From the NCBI GenBank assembly GCA_964610115.1, contig CAZSUW010000012.1:1-42501 (forward strand): DNA of 42,501 nucleotides, written 5' to 3'. The position numbers and the translations under genes were made by a program. This DNA comes from Litorimonas sp964610115. GTDB lineage: Bacteria; Pseudomonadota; Alphaproteobacteria; Caulobacterales; Maricaulaceae. A model generated the notes under the pieces. It had not been told where the DNA came from. It did no database searches and saw nothing but the letters and a program-made list of their open reading frames with translations. This document shows positions 41,666 through 42,501 of the stretch, in pieces; position 1 is the stretch's first letter, and the number at the start of each line of letters is the position of its first letter.

Positions 41666-42501
41666 ATGGCCGAGAAAAAAACACCGCCCCCCAATAACAA
41701 TCCGCGGCAGATCGCGATTTGGGGGCTAATCATAACCTTATTCATCGTCGTTTTCGCGGTGAGCCAAGGCGGTATGAATTCCGCTGATCAAGCGGAGGAT
41801 CTAACGTTTAGTCAATGGCGCGAACGGGTTGAGAGCGGCGCAGTTGAATCAGCCAAGATTGACGTACCTGCTGGCCAGGTCACAGGCTCTCTGTCCGGCG
41901 GCGAAGACTATGTGGTCAATGTGCCGCCGATCAGTGACGATCCGGCGGGTGATGTCTTGTCTGAAACAACTATTCCTTATGAATATGCCGAGACTAATCA
42001 GCCAAGCCTATTGGGCAATATCCTGATTTCAATCCTGCCATTATTGATACTGCTGGGTCTCTTTTTCCTAATCTTCCGCAATATGCAGGCGGGTGGCCGC
42101 GGGGGCGCGATGAGTTTTGGTAAGTCGAAAGCCAAACTCCTGACTGAGAACACAAAGCGCGTAAACTTTGATGACGTCGCTGGCGTAGAAAGCGCCAAAG
42201 AGGATTTGAAAGAAGTTGTCGAGTTCCTGCGTGATCCTAGCAAGTTTACCCGGCTTGGTGCGCGTATTCCGACCGGTGCGCTCCTCGTCGGTCCGCCAGG
42301 AACGGGTAAGACCCTTCTTGCGCGCGCCGTTGCCGGTGAGGCGGGTGTTCCGTTTTTCACGATTTCAGGGTCTGACTTCGTTGAGATGTTCGTTGGCGTT
42401 GGTGCAAGTCGGGTGCGCGAAATGTTCGCGGAAGCGCGCAAGCATGCGCCCTGTATTATCTTTATTGACGAAATTGACGCCGTTGGCCGTCATCGCGGTG
42501 T
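41666..42501 (+). CDS. ftsH: ATP-dependent zinc metalloprotease FtsH (5' part, cut by window end)
   Basis: The first 278 codons. First membrane helix (IAIWGLIITLFIVVFAV, about 16-32), periplasmic domain of about 85 residues, second helix (ILISILPLLILLGLFFLIF), then the AAA module: FDDVAGVESAKEDL, Walker A GPPGTGKT (209-216), pore loop SDFVEMFVGVGASR, Walker B CIIFIDEIDAVG. The zinc protease part (HEXXH) lies beyond the window. It degrades misfolded membrane proteins and regulators. About 90 bases separate it from tilS, so it may have its own promoter. Confidence 0.97.
   Translation, partial: MAEKKTPPPNNNPRQIAIWGLIITLFIVVFAVSQGGMNSADQAEDLTFSQWRERVESGAVESAKIDVPAGQVTGSLSGGEDYVVNVPPISDDPAGDVLSETTIPYEYAETNQPSLLGNILISILPLLILLGLFFLIFRNMQAGGRGGAMSFGKSKAKLLTENTKRVNFDDVAGVESAKEDLKEVVEFLRDPSKFTRLGARIPTGALLVGPPGTGKTLLARAVAGEAGVPFFTISGSDFVEMFVGVGASRVREMFAEARKHAPCIIFIDEIDAVGRHRG

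Noticed and set aside
1..42501. CRISPR arrays, transposase genes, prophage or toxin-antitoxin modules
   Set aside because: No regularly spaced repeats and no recognisable genes of these kinds anywhere in the window.

Overview
The window looks like chromosomal core DNA of an alphaproteobacterium close to Caulobacterales/Maricaulales (Caulobacter-Hyphomonas type). Reasons: a CcrM-type GANTC methyltransferase with its C-terminal RAMA-like domain, next to mutY, a DUF721 gene, DsbA-like genes and smc; an F0 ATP synthase operon with separate b and b' subunits and no F1 genes; and a tol-pal-cpoB-tilS-ftsH order. From memory this resembles a block of the Caulobacter genome, but I could not search. 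No transposase, phage, plasmid or CRISPR gene was seen. A run of exactly 100 N (26187-26286) is an assembly gap inside a fatty-acid oxidation gene.

Layout. 1-370: non-coding left edge with two elaborate hairpins and a plus-strand terminator. 404-1618 (minus): SixA-like phosphatase and a DUF481 outer-membrane protein. 1801-3072: serS. 3075-9839 (minus): aminopeptidase P, prmA, a lipoprotein with hydrolase-like motifs, and uvrD; a 43-residue basic ORF with its own terminator lies on the plus strand between pepP and prmA. 9978-11159: a secreted protein of unknown function and a NifU-like scaffold. 11281-13046 (minus): exported SRPBCC protein and exported DUF547 protein. 13187-15751 (minus): atpI-B-E-b'-b and terminator. 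15961-21403 (minus): smc, two tandem DsbA-family proteins, DUF721/DciA-like. 21458-22519: mutY. 22585-23745 (minus): ccrM. 24337-25149: thyA. 25152-28689 (minus): fatty-acid beta-oxidation pair (FadJ-type and thiolase). 29053-34681 (plus): TonB-dependent receptor, acyl-CoA dehydrogenase, acyl-CoA ligase. 34732-35082 (minus): small lipoprotein. 35350-42501 (plus): tolQ-tolR-tolA-tolB-pal-cpoB-tilS-ftsH, with ftsH cut by the window end.

How genes work together. The Tol-Pal genes form the envelope-constriction machine, with CpoB as its periplasmic partner. The F0 genes build the membrane rotor and stator of ATP synthase. Receptor, ligase, acyl-CoA dehydrogenase, hydratase/dehydrogenase and thiolase from 25.2 to 34.7 kb contain every catalytic step of beta-oxidation plus a possible outer-membrane uptake route; operator-like repeats sit between the two transcription units. 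Smc, DUF721/DciA-like, MutY and CcrM are chromosome-maintenance functions.

Most of the window is ordinary core genome. The least explained items are the structured element at the left edge, the small basic ORF at 5152, the secreted protein at 9978 that begins with a TonB-box-like motif, and several perfect inverted repeats in promoters.
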